The notes: generated by a model not told the origin, from the letters alone. 6,922 nt of DNA from Endomicrobiia bacterium (GCA_025998355.1 BNVV01000068.1:1-6922), one strand, 5' to 3'. Counted from the first letter of the stretch, positions 1 through 5,634 are shown. A program made the numbers and translations.

Positions 1-123
1 AACGTCCCTTTCTTTACTCCCATTAATCGCCTAAACCCATTCCATCTGTTTCCGCACGCTTTCTTTTTCTGTTTCATAGTACTTCTATTGTACTTTTATA
101 TATTAGTTGTGCAAGAGGTCTAA
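1..123 (+). CDS. Possible C-terminal end of a membrane protein (partial at window edge)
   Basis: Frame 1 is open from the first base to a double TAA at 121-126, giving about 40 codons. The second half of the peptide is strongly hydrophobic and aromatic (FFFCFIVLLLYFYILVV), as expected of a last transmembrane helix followed by a short tail (QEV). No start, family motif or neighbour is visible because the reading frame runs off the window. The opposite strand also has a short open stretch here, so this is only a plausible gene end. I do not recognise a family. Confidence 0.22.
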   Translation, partial: NVPFFTPINRLNPFHLFPHAFFFCFIVLLLYFYILVVQEV

Positions 124-193
124 TAAAAAATTTATAGTCAATACGATCTTGCTAGGTAATGAAGTGGTATATGGCAAAAAAGGGGAAAAGTCC

Positions 194-1123
194 ATGAAAA
201 CAAAAACAGTAAAAGCAACATTAGGCGTATTTGTTGCATTCAGTCTTGCTTTAAGCTCGTGCGATAAAAAGAACGCGAGCATTGTAAACAGAAGGTATGC
301 TACTCCAGAGAAAGTAGAAGAAATAAAAGAAGAGCAAAGAGCAAAAGAAGAACAAGATCGGCTAGCAGTAGAACAAGCAGCTAAAGCACAAGCAGATCGA
401 CTAACAGCAGAACAAGCAGCTAAAGAAGAACAAGATCGACTAGCAGCAGCAGAACAAGCAGCTAAAGAAGAACAAGATCGGCTAGCAGCAGCAGAACAAG
501 CAGCTAAAGAAGAACAAGATCGACTAACAGCAGAACAAGCAGCTAAAGAAGAACAAGATCGACTAACAGCAGAACAAGCAGCTAAAGAAGAACAAGATCG
601 GCTAGCAGCAGATTCAAGGAGCTCGAATTCACCTTCAAGTCTAACACTAACATCATCAGAATGGGATTGGAAAGCCAGCTACGATTTGCCCAAGCGCAGT
701 CTAACACTAACATCATCATGGGATTGGAAAGCCAGCTACGATTTGCCCAAGCGCAGCGGTCCAAACAGCATAGGCAAAGACGAAGGTGTCGGACATCATG
801 CGCCTGCACCAGCAGCAGAACAAGCAGCTAAAGAAGAACAAGATCGACTAGCAGCAGCAGCAGAACAAGCAGCTAAAGAAGAACAAGATCGGCTAGCAGC
901 AGGACAAGCAGCTCCAGACCCACAGCTAGCCCCACAGCCAGTAGACCCACAGCTAGCCCCACAGCCAGTAGTCCTCCCACAGCCAGTAGTCCCACAGCCA
1001 GACCCACGGCCAGATCCACAGCCAGACCCACTATCCTCGTCGTCATCGTCGTCATCATCATCATCCGAAACGCCGTCGCAGCAACCACCACCACAAGAGC
1101 AAGTTGCAGATAGCACACAATAG
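194..1123 (+). CDS. Repeat-rich coiled-coil surface lipoprotein
   Basis: Predicted secreted lipoprotein of 309 aa. The ATG at 194 is chosen because AGGGG lies about 9 nt upstream and a lipoprotein signal peptide starts there at once (MKTKTVKATLGVFVAFSLAL). An upstream in-frame TTG at 107 would bury the signal. The lipobox is LSSC, with Cys at about residue 23, followed by DKKN. Order after the Cys: a short linker; six copies of a 13-14 residue E/K/Q/A-rich unit (core EQAAKEEQDRL), probably helical or coiled-coil; an in-frame insert of about 67 residues with a duplicated WDWKASYDLPKRS block; two more coil units; a Pro stalk (DPQLAPQPV repeats); an 11-Ser tract; and a Gln/Pro-rich end. It stops at three consecutive TAG codons. 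Similar low-complexity sequence continues downstream in another frame, so the gene may be a truncated form of a longer protein. A paralogous N-terminus lies at 6740. The surface role is inferred; no exact family is recognised. Confidence 0.75.
   Translation: MKTKTVKATLGVFVAFSLALSSCDKKNASIVNRRYATPEKVEEIKEEQRAKEEQDRLAVEQAAKAQADRLTAEQAAKEEQDRLAAAEQAAKEEQDRLAAAEQAAKEEQDRLTAEQAAKEEQDRLTAEQAAKEEQDRLAADSRSSNSPSSLTLTSSEWDWKASYDLPKRSLTLTSSWDWKASYDLPKRSGPNSIGKDEGVGHHAPAPAAEQAAKEEQDRLAAAAEQAAKEEQDRLAAGQAAPDPQLAPQPVDPQLAPQPVVLPQPVVPQPDPRPDPQPDPLSSSSSSSSSSSETPSQQPPPQEQVADSTQ
371..610 (+). repeat. 39/42-bp tandem repeat array encoding the coiled coil, first block
   Basis: Six units begin at 371, 410, 452, 494, 533 and 572, spaced 39, 42, 42, 39 and 39 bp. 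The length difference is one extra GCA (Ala) codon, so the frame is always kept. Each encodes EQAAKEEQDRL plus two or three small residues; the first copy is divergent (AKAQADRL). Units 2-6 are nearly identical at DNA level, which suggests recent expansion or gene conversion and predicts length variation between strains. Confidence 0.9.
638..754 (+). repeat. 60/57-bp tandem duplication inside an insert that splits the coil array
   Basis: Two adjacent copies (638-697 and 698-754) encode SLTLTSS(E)WDWKASYDLPKR. They are almost identical; the second lacks one codon (GAA, Glu). They sit in a segment of about 200 bp (roughly 611-811) placed between two blocks of the same coil repeat. Its Trp/Tyr-rich composition differs from the surrounding E/K/Q/A sequence. 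The segment is in frame on both sides. Confidence 0.88.
818..907 (+). repeat. 39/45-bp tandem repeat array, second block
   Basis: Two further coil units begin at 818 and 863, 45 bp apart because of extra GCA codons. They match the units of the first block closely, so the insert at about 611-811 interrupts what was once a single array. The last unit fades into GQAAPDP, the start of the Pro-rich stalk. Confidence 0.85.
917..970 (+). repeat. 27-bp tandem repeat, Pro-rich stalk
   Basis: Two copies of a 27-bp unit at 917-943 and 944-970 encode DPQLAPQPV. They are followed to about 1030 by degenerate PQPV and DPRPDPQPDP motifs. Alternating Pro/X sequence of this kind often forms an extended spacer in surface proteins. 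Confidence 0.8.
1034..1066 (+). repeat. (TCN)11 microsatellite, poly-Ser tract
   Basis: Eleven consecutive TCA/TCG/TCC codons encode eleven Ser residues near the C-terminus of the lipoprotein ORF. Slippage in such a tract changes length by whole codons. The reverse strand reads as poly-Asp, which explains a spurious minus-strand ORF here. Confidence 0.85.
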
Positions 1124-1452
1124 TAGTAGGCGGTCACAGCGCCAGTAGCGTTTCTACACTAGCGCAACAACAACAACCACCACACAAACAGCTGGTGGAT
1201 CACACACAACAACAACCACTACCACTAGTACGTGTACTACCGCCAACAAACGATGGCGACAATGCAGCCAGTGGTGTAGATGGGAGGGCGTCATCAGTGA
1301 TTTCAAGCTCAAGTTCGAGCAGTTCAAACCCGAGTGTTTTTTCACCGGGTGGTCTAGACCTATCTACAACAAGTTCAAGCTCGAGCAGTTCAAGTTCAAG
1401 TAGTGACAAAGGTGCAGGTGCAGATGTATCTTCGTCTAGTCCATCCTCATTC

Positions 1453-1500
1453 TCGTCCTCATCCTCGTCGTCATCGTCATCGTCGTCATCCTCATCCTCG
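1453..1500 (+). repeat. (TCN)16 microsatellite, poly-Ser tract
   Basis: Sixteen consecutive TCN codons give a 16-Ser run, followed by PLPSHKNF. AGC/AGT/TCA-based Ser runs at about 1300-1327 and 1363-1404 have a different codon pattern, so the three tracts arose separately rather than by copying one another. Confidence 0.85.
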
Positions 1501-1538
1501 CCCTTGCCATCACATAAGAACTTTTTAGAACGCATTTC

Positions 1539-1545
1539 AAAAAAC
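1539..1545 (+). promoter_or_regulatory. Candidate -1 slippery heptamer A AAA AAC
   Basis: In the Ser-rich frame the codons read TCA AAA AAC, so bases 1539-1545 form an X XXY YYZ heptamer in the correct phase. A -1 slip there moves the ribosome into the frame that is open from 1518 to 1991, giving SKKPPSSYRVGLLSE. A AAA AAC is a known slippery heptamer type, but A AAA AAG is the form usually strong in bacteria. I see no Shine-Dalgarno-like stimulator upstream and only a weak CTTT/AAAG stem downstream. A plain homopolymer deletion in a dying gene explains it equally well. Confidence 0.3.
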
Positions 1546-1562
1546 CTCCGTCATCATACCGC

Positions 1563-1991
1563 GTGGGACTTCTTTCGGAAAGCAAGAATGCAGAGTGGTA
1601 TTCGGAATATTTAGGACACCTTGTTGTTTTTTATGACGTCTCTGATGACTGGGCATGTTACGCCTTCGATCTTGAAGAAGAAAAAGAAAATTTTTGGTTT
1701 AACCAACGCACCGAACTGAAAACGATCGAGAGGAGTGAATTTTCTATTGATAACGGTGATGAGGGCGATCTTTATTTGTTGCTTGAAGAAGATTCATCAG
1801 GCAACTTTGAAGTAAGTTTATATGATTGGGATAGTGATAAATTCATAGTGTCCGACAAAACATTAACAAAAATCGCAAAATCTGAAATAGACACCACATT
1901 GCAAAATGGTAGAAGGATGATGAGCTTAGTTCCCGGTGAGTATGGTGGTGATGGTCAAAGTTGTTTTTGGAGAATTAAGCAGGAGAAGTAA
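1563..1991 (+). CDS. Acidic, aromatic-rich domain of unknown function (likely C-terminal domain of the upstream lipoprotein)
   Basis: The GTG at 1563 gives 142 aa, but it has no ribosome binding site and the frame is open back to 1518, so translation probably entered from upstream. The protein is rich in Asp, Glu, Trp, Tyr and Phe with alternating hydrophobic patterns (GHLVVFYDVSDDW, DLYLLLEED, NFEVSLYDWDSDKF), suggesting a beta-rich globular fold. It has no signal peptide, no membrane helix and a single run of basic residues near the end. The sequence is not low-complexity, so it looks selected as protein. It follows the Ser-rich stalk directly, as a distal head domain on a surface protein would. 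I do not recognise the family. It ends at a TAA and no terminator is evident after it. Confidence 0.55.
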   Translation: MGLLSESKNAEWYSEYLGHLVVFYDVSDDWACYAFDLEEEKENFWFNQRTELKTIERSEFSIDNGDEGDLYLLLEEDSSGNFEVSLYDWDSDKFIVSDKTLTKIAKSEIDTTLQNGRRMMSLVPGEYGGDGQSCFWRIKQEK

Positions 1992-2362
1992 GCAATGATA
2001 TTTGTATATAAATGTGGGAATGTCTATGCTAAACTAAGATGGCAATAATGTAGGTGGCGGGGCAGGGGTGGCGAGCGTAATCGTCTGCCACCACTAGATG
2101 CAAGCAAGCAGTACAGACACAGCGCGGCAAAGGCAGCGGTGGTACAGATGGGTGGCGGCAACACAGGCGGTGTGTGACAACACAGGGCGTGACACGCAGA
2201 CGAAAGCGAAGAAGACGAAGATGCAGGGGTACGATACCGTCTAAAGTATAGGATGATGTTGCAAGGGTAAGTAGTTAAATTAAAATAACAAGCTTCTTGT
2301 CTTTAGGCAGAGGCAATCTACTAATGACAAGGTACTTATTTGTGCAGAGGTATAGTAAACAA
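1992..2362. other. Gene-poor spacer with a GC- and G-rich low-complexity patch
   Basis: There is no ORF of gene quality. About 2045-2235 is markedly richer in G and C than the AT-rich flanks, with GGTGGCGG, GGCGGCAACACAGGCGG and similar motifs. One frame reads short Gly-rich and acidic stretches (QMGGGNTGGV, then ADESEEDEDAG) broken by stops. This may be the relic of another low-complexity surface-protein stalk. The rest, 2236-2362, is ordinary AT-rich spacer before the jag remnant. Confidence 0.5.
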
Positions 2363-2576
2363 ATGCCTGAAATGGAATTTAAAGGCAAAACTGTAGCAGA
2401 AGCAATAAACAATGGATTGACTAAAGCTTAGGTGTAACAGGGAAAATGCCATAGTAAAAATTGTAAATGAAGGTTCGACCGGTCTTTTTGAGCTTATGGG
2501 CGCAAATCCTGCAATTGTTTTAATATCGGTTAGTGATTCTAATTGGTTTTCTAGATTTTCCGACTTTATGCGCTAG
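2363..2576 (+). pseudogene. jag: jag/khpB remnant: frameshifted Jag N-terminal domain only
   Basis: The ATG at 2363 (AGAGG about 13 nt upstream) encodes MEFKGKTVAEAINNGLTK, then a TAG at 2429. The frame starting at 2427 continues with ENAIVKIVNEGSTGLFELMG and ANPAIVLI. Joined, these match the Jag_N domain pattern: an MEFxGKTVxEAIxxGLxxLGV start and a later EGxxGLFxLxGAxPAxV motif. Small indels around 2425-2445 break the frame; LGVTGENAIV can be rebuilt by removing one A and restoring one G. In intact family members the domain is followed by KH and R3H RNA-binding domains, usually beside yidC. Neither is present here; the frame stops at 2574 after SDFMR. This is a truncated, non-functional copy, perhaps a duplicate of a working gene elsewhere. 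Confidence 0.75.
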
Positions 2577-2663
2577 CGCCATACCGTCAAACCGTACCCA
2601 TATAGTGTAAAAGAATAGATCAACAAACTAAAAGATCAGCAAGAAGTTCTTGAGAAGTTGTAA
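2577..2663 (+). pseudogene. Unidentified coding remnant in the same frame as the jag fragment
   Basis: After the TAG at 2574 the frame stays protein-like: VKPYPYSVKE, a TAG, then INKLKDQQEVLEKL and TAA at 2661. The last part looks like a short amphipathic helix. It does not resemble the KH or R3H domains of Jag, so it may belong to a different broken gene fused by deletion. No family is recognised. Confidence 0.3.
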
Positions 2664-2683
2664 ATTACAATCTAAAACTTCTC
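2652..2683 (+). terminator. Stem-loop at the end of the remnant, terminator-like but without a U tract
   Basis: GAGAAGTT (2652-2659) pairs with AACTTCTC (2676-2683) around a 16-nt loop that itself holds the palindrome TTGTAAATTACAA. The TAA stop of the preceding remnant lies in the loop, a common position for a transcription terminator. The following bases (TGCCG) lack a U run, so intrinsic termination is doubtful. Confidence 0.25.
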
Positions 2684-2923
2684 TGCCGTCACTAGGCAAA
2701 TACGCTGCGGTGTGTAGAGCCAAACCAACTAGAAAACTAAAGCTTAAAATTAATTTTTTCACAATCAATTCTAAGCCTGCGGCAAACCCTTTTGTCAATA
2801 CAAAAATTTGATAAATTATAAATTACATTTGCCTTGTATTTATTTCCATAAAGGGTCTCTCTAAAAACCTTCTAGAATTTATCAAAAAAAAGATAAAGGT
2901 AACTTTTATTTGGTGTAGGAAAA
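2684..2923. other. AT-rich spacer, nothing recognised
   Basis: No ORF, RNA gene or repeat could be supported in this stretch on either strand. It contains several A and T runs and no convincing promoter. Confidence 0.5.
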
Positions 2924-3217
2924 ATGAAAGCAAAGGACATTTTCTCGCAAAAGGGGTGGCAGACAACCCTTGCGGGGTATTTATTTGCCTTTTTTCAAAC
3001 TATTTGTAAAAACAATCATGAAAACAAACGAGCGCAAACGTTTTAAAGAGGTTTAAGAATAATATCTAACAGATATAGAAATAGAATAAAACGCATTGGG
3101 TTTTTTAGATTTAATTTAATAGTTGGAATACATAATTTTAAAACTACAGGTTTGAATTATACACCGGAGCGCATTTTTACGCGACAAATAGGTTTAGGTT
3201 GTCTAAAAAGGCAATAA
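2924..3217 (+). pseudogene. Small interrupted ORF of unknown function
   Basis: The ATG at 2924 follows TAGGA closely and opens a 40-codon frame (MKAKDIFSQKGWQTTLAGYL, then FAFFQTICKNNHENKRAQTF) with one short hydrophobic segment. After a TAA at 3044 the same frame stays open for 56 more codons (RGLRIISNRYRNRIKRIGFF and on to GLGCLKRQ), ending at 3215-3217. A stop-free run either side of one TAA suggests a gene killed by a nonsense mutation, although AT-rich spacer can give this by chance. No family is recognised. Nothing is evident in 3218-3310 except AATCAAAAATCAA, which recurs at 6259. Confidence 0.25.
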
Positions 3218-3316
3218 GTTTAGGTAGTTTTTACCCTAAATAATCAAAAATCAAGAACTAGTAGCAGAAGTTTTTTGTATTTTGACAAAGAATTTTTAAA
3301 ATTTTAAAAAAATAAA

Positions 3317-3351
3317 CCTCCGCACAACAAGACGCGCGGTATCAGCGGAGG
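3317..3351 (-). other. Right-end hairpin of the left IS200-like copy
   Basis: CCTCCGC (3317-3323) pairs perfectly with GCGGAGG (3345-3351) around a 21-nt loop. It lies just past the transposase stop codon, where the right-end imperfect palindrome of IS200/IS605 elements lies and is bound by TnpA. It could also act as a transcription terminator for tnpA. Confidence 0.5.
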
Positions 3352-3541
3352 AAATTGAAGAGCTGTAATTATTCTTGCTCAAACTCTATGTTCGCAAGCG
3401 TTACTAAATTTCTTTTGTTATTTGTAGGCTATTACAACGCTTTAAATTCCCAAATATAGCTTTTCTATATTTTATGGGCGTTACAAGATGATAGTGTATC
3501 TCTTATATGCACTATGCTGTCCACCTTTTAAGCGTTTCCAT
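3342..3541 (-). pseudogene. tnpA: IS200-type TnpA transposase remnant (Y1 HUH family)
   Basis: Reading leftward from the ATG at 3541, METLKRW is followed by frame breaks, then HYHLVTPIKYRKAIFGNLKR, matching the N-terminal hallmark of Y1 transposases (YHxVxxxKYRxxVF). Next come LQITKEI and, in a shifted frame, NACEH. The middle of the gene, which would carry the HUH motif and catalytic Tyr, is deleted. The frame resumes at the C-terminus as LQLFNFLR with TGA at 3344-3342, which marks the true family stop. The protein cannot be active. Confidence 0.65.
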
Positions 3542-3565
3542 AGCCTAATTGTACTACAAGCGGTT

Positions 3566-3586
3566 CCCTCACAGCAAGCCGTGGGG
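3566..3586 (-). other. Left-end hairpin with bulged T in the left IS200-like copy
   Basis: On the plus strand CCC-T-CAC (3566-3572) pairs with GTG-GGG (3581-3586), leaving T3569 unpaired, around an 8-nt loop. A short stem with an unpaired T is the kind of structure TnpA recognises at IS200/IS605 ends. It lies 25-47 nt upstream of the tnpA start, the expected position. The right copy has diverged at the same place (5658-5680) and keeps only a weak stem. Confidence 0.45.
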
Positions 3587-3593
3587 CAATAGT

Positions 3594-3621
3594 TTAACAA
3601 TCGAAACAAAAATACTAAAAA
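3594..3621 (+). promoter_or_regulatory. Possible promoter of the pilin-like operon at the IS inner end
   Basis: TTAACA (3594-3599) matches five of six bases of a -35 box, and TAAAAA (3616-3621) matches four of six of a -10 box, with 16 bp between. It lies 32 bp upstream of the first pilin-like start. The -35 part belongs to the conserved inner end of the IS copy, so the element may supply an outward promoter. The -10 match is weak. Confidence 0.22.
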
Positions 3622-3652
3622 TAGAAAAAACTATGGGTTTTTAGAGAGATTC

Positions 3653-3844
3653 ATGATAAAAAACGTAGGACAAACTTTAACAGAATTTATACTGGTGTTT
3701 GTTGTTTTGCTTATGGCAGCATCAGGTGCGTTTGGTATTTATAAGAAGTTTTGGAGCGCAAAGTATAAGAAAGTTTCTGACATTTCAGGAATAGCTGCAG
3801 GCGCATTAAAAACGTCTGCGCCTAAGATGAGTTATGTGAAATGA
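3653..3844 (+). CDS. Flp/TadE-like short pilin-type protein
   Basis: A 63-aa protein with a class III (Tad-type) prepilin signal: a six-residue leader MIKNVG, cleavage expected after Gly6, then QTLTEF with Glu at mature position +5, followed at once by one hydrophobic helix (about residues 11-28). The rest is a short basic tail. Size and layout match Flp pilins or a very short TadE. In such systems a prepilin peptidase removes the leader and the mature protein packs into, or helps assemble, a thin envelope-anchored pilus. AGAGAG precedes the ATG. Its TGA overlaps the next start (ATGA), implying translational coupling. No ATPase, TadB/C or peptidase gene is in the window, so any machinery must be elsewhere. 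Confidence 0.65.
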   Translation: MIKNVGQTLTEFILVFVVLLMAASGAFGIYKKFWSAKYKKVSDISGIAAGALKTSAPKMSYVK

Positions 3845-4449
3845 GAAGAACTCGGCTTGGAAATTCAGGACAGTCTACTATTGAAGCTTTGTTTGTTGTT
3901 GTTTTTACGACGATTATAATGTTTGCGTTTATACAAGTTTGTATTATAACGGTTGATGATATGATTGCAAATGAAGCTGCATTTGTTGCAATGCGTTCTG
4001 CTGCTGTTACTGAAAGTAACCTACGCGCTAAAGAAGCAGAAGACAAAACTAAAACGTATCTTAGATTCTTTTATCCTTTAAGTTCTGTAACAAGTAACCT
4101 TAATCCTTCGCATTTCGTGCTTTCGTCCAAGCAAGATGTTGTAAAATATTTTAAAAAAGATGGGGAAGATTCGGAAGAAGTTATTGTTGACAACGATCGC
4201 TCGGATTCTGAAAATAAGTCGGTAAGTATTTGGAAGGGTAAAAAAACTTCAAAAGACTATTGTGGCAAAAATATAGCTAAAGAAACAGTTAAAATACACT
4301 ATTTTACAAGAGCGCTGTTTGGAAAAGTTTTAAAAAATAATTTGTTTAAAAATAGACGCTATCAATCCTCAAGAAACAGAATGGTTCCATCGCCTGATGA
4401 GAAATATTATTTTAAAGCTTTTCCTGGAGCAAAATCTTTTGAAAAATAA
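3841..4449 (+). CDS. TadE-like pseudopilin
   Basis: A 202-aa protein with a Tad-type N-terminus: leader MRRTRLGNSG, then QSTIEALFVV with Glu at mature position +5, and a hydrophobic helix over about residues 15-37. The large C-terminal part is polar (FFYPLSS, then HYFTRALFGKVL and later RNRMVPSPDEKYYFKAF), as in TadE proteins, where a soluble periplasmic domain follows the single N-terminal helix. TadE-type pseudopilins help assemble Flp pili. The start overlaps the stop of the preceding pilin-like gene by ATGA. The 3' end overlaps the next gene. Residue detail outside the helix is divergent, so the TadE call rests on the N-terminus and the operon context. Confidence 0.65.
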   Translation: MRRTRLGNSGQSTIEALFVVVFTTIIMFAFIQVCIITVDDMIANEAAFVAMRSAAVTESNLRAKEAEDKTKTYLRFFYPLSSVTSNLNPSHFVLSSKQDVVKYFKKDGEDSEEVIVDNDRSDSENKSVSIWKGKKTSKDYCGKNIAKETVKIHYFTRALFGKVLKNNLFKNRRYQSSRNRMVPSPDEKYYFKAFPGAKSFEK

Positions 4450-5548
4450 TAAAGGCCAAACTTTATACTATTTTTTAATTCTTGTAGTTATACTTGTTAT
4501 AAGCTGCGCTATGATGCTTAATATCGCTAATCTTATAAGAAATAGAATGATTATGCAAAATAAGGCTGATAATATAGCGTTGTCTTTGGCAACGCATAAA
4601 GCAAGAGTTCTAAATTTCTTAGGAGGTACAAATTATCTTATGGGTACAGTGTTATCCCTTGGGATGAATCCCAGAGGCATACAGCTATCATCTTATTCAA
4701 CCGATGCAATAGGTGGGTTTCCTGCAACAATGCTTCTTTCATCAGAAAACCCATTTTCAGATTTAAAACACAAAACTTTTTATAATAAACAAGACTCAGG
4801 CGTAAAAAAAATAAAACAGATGGTTGATTCTTTGCAAAAAATTCAAGATGCGGCAATAAAGGGATATAACATATACTATCTCAGCATTCTCAAAGACAAT
4901 ATAAGCAAAGATTATAATGTTATATTGCTTCCCTCAAAACCTGAAAAAAATTTAGGACTTAAACGCAATTCAAAAGGAATACAATACTATTCCACTGTTA
5001 ATGTCCCATGTGTACATTTAAGTTCTGATAAGCATTTTCATTTTTTAAAAAGAGATAAATATAAAAAAAGTGACTATTCATGGTTTGTTGAAGGAAATAG
5101 GTTTAGCGAACAAAAAATTAAGGTTATTCTCACTCAAAAATCAGATAATAAAAAACCTCTATTTGCCAAGTTGCTAGGTATAAATTATCCTAGAATTACG
5201 GTTTTTTCTGCGGCTGCTCCGTATAATGCTAAGGGCTCAATGTTTCCTAAAAAAGAAGATACTTTTACTGGAGTAACAAAAACGACAGGTTCTTTAGTTG
5301 AAATAGCATCTGCCAAGCAATTAGGTTTAATGGCAAAAGCAGTAGCGCATATTTTCTCCTTTGGGCCACCCGCCGCAGTCGTGGCTACAGCGGCAGAGAT
5401 TGCTATTACTGTTAATTATGCAGAAAGCAAAAGAAATACTGCAAAATTATTTAATAAAAATAATGAAGATAATCCTATCGATGCTTATTTAAACTCAAAA
5501 ACCGGAGGTTGGGCGGCGCATTTGGTTCCGTACAGTGATAAACCGTAA
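4439..5548 (+). CDS. TadG-like pilus assembly protein
   Basis: I prefer the TTG at 4439 (369 aa) over the ATG at 4397 (383 aa). GGAG lies 9 nt upstream of the TTG, and the product then has a six-residue basic leader, MKNNKG before QTLYYF, just like the first gene's MIKNVG before QTLTEF; the ATG form would add an odd hydrophobic leader and has no ribosome binding site. A hydrophobic helix (about residues 10-28) is followed by NRMIMQNKADNIALSLA, the R-x-Q-x-A-D-x-A-A-L-like motif of TadE/G proteins. A long extracytoplasmic region follows, with a second hydrophobic stretch near GLMAKAVAHIFSFG and PPAAVVATAAEIAITV, and a final GWAAHLVPYS. Mature position +5 is Tyr, not Glu. TadG-like proteins are thought to anchor or assemble Tad pili at the envelope. 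It overlaps the upstream gene by 11 bp. Confidence 0.6.
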   Translation: MKNNKGQTLYYFLILVVILVISCAMMLNIANLIRNRMIMQNKADNIALSLATHKARVLNFLGGTNYLMGTVLSLGMNPRGIQLSSYSTDAIGGFPATMLLSSENPFSDLKHKTFYNKQDSGVKKIKQMVDSLQKIQDAAIKGYNIYYLSILKDNISKDYNVILLPSKPEKNLGLKRNSKGIQYYSTVNVPCVHLSSDKHFHFLKRDKYKKSDYSWFVEGNRFSEQKIKVILTQKSDNKKPLFAKLLGINYPRITVFSAAAPYNAKGSMFPKKEDTFTGVTKTTGSLVEIASAKQLGLMAKAVAHIFSFGPPAAVVATAAEIAITVNYAESKRNTAKLFNKNNEDNPIDAYLNSKTGGWAAHLVPYSDKP

Positions 5549-5574
5549 AAAATTTAAAACACGTATTAAATCTC

Positions 5575-5610
5575 TTGTATAGATCACATTTTTACATATG
5601 CCTTATACAA
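5575..5610. repeat. Short inverted repeat after the pilin-like operon
   Basis: TTGTATA (5575-5581) is the exact reverse complement of TATACAA (5604-5610), with 22 nt between. It lies 27 bp after the TadG-like stop and before the right IS copy. A U tract is absent, so it is not a clear intrinsic terminator; chance is possible in AT-rich DNA. Confidence 0.3.
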
Positions 5611-5634
5611 ATCGCAAAATATGATAATTTTAAC

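Larger units (their letters stand above)
1114..1614 (+). pseudogene. Ser-rich continuation of the lipoprotein in the -1 frame
   Basis: This frame opens just after a TAG at 1111-1113, overlaps the last bases of the lipoprotein ORF, and runs to a TAG at 1612-1614. It encodes Gln/Pro-rich sequence and then long Ser tracts (using both AGN and TCN codons) with short islands such as NPSVFSPGGLDLSTT, ending with FLERISKNLRHH. The only early start is a GTG at 1195 with no ribosome binding site, so it is unlikely to be an independent gene. Its composition matches the end of the preceding ORF (PPPQEQ, poly-Ser). I therefore read it as the disrupted continuation of the same surface protein, joined by a -1 shift near the triple TAG at 1121. 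The alternative is a non-coding low-complexity repeat. Confidence 0.5.
3311..3604 (-). mobile_element. Degenerate IS200/IS605-type element, left copy (internally deleted)
   Basis: This segment is the reverse complement of 5635-6172, with many substitutions and one internal gap of about 240 bp (the counterpart of roughly 5866-6104 is missing). Both outer ends are conserved: GCGGAGGTTTATT at the right-end side and the TTAACAATCGA side facing the pilin operon. It keeps a subterminal hairpin at each end, as IS200/IS605 elements do, and has no terminal inverted repeat of the DDE-transposon kind. The transposase is on the minus strand and points away from the operon. The deletion ends lie at short AGCAA/AATT matches, which suggests slippage or short-homology recombination. 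Confidence 0.7.

Noticed and set aside
1..77. Minus-strand open frame MKQKKKACGNRWNGF running off the left edge
   Set aside because: Only 25 codons, no convincing ribosome binding site, and it overlaps an equally possible plus-strand gene end.
619..630. GAGCTCGAATTC resembles a cloning-vector polylinker
   Set aside because: Only 12 bases match and no vector sequence flanks them; the frame runs through. Most likely chance.
1121..1129. Reassignment of TAG as a sense codon, suggested by three tandem TAGs and TAG stops in several broken genes
   Set aside because: Most broken genes also need indels to restore their frame, and the readings past TAG in the lipoprotein frame soon lose protein character. 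No suppressor tRNA is in the window.
582..1137. Minus-strand ORFs over the lipoprotein gene, some rich in Cys, Asp or Leu
   Set aside because: They are reverse readings of the codon repeats on the plus strand. They have no start signals or families, and the plus frame has a signal peptide and lipobox.
1154..1535. Minus-strand ORFs, one strongly Asp/Glu-rich, over the Ser-rich region
   Set aside because: TCN repeats read as GAN on the other strand, giving Asp/Glu by default. The plus reading continues the lipoprotein composition.
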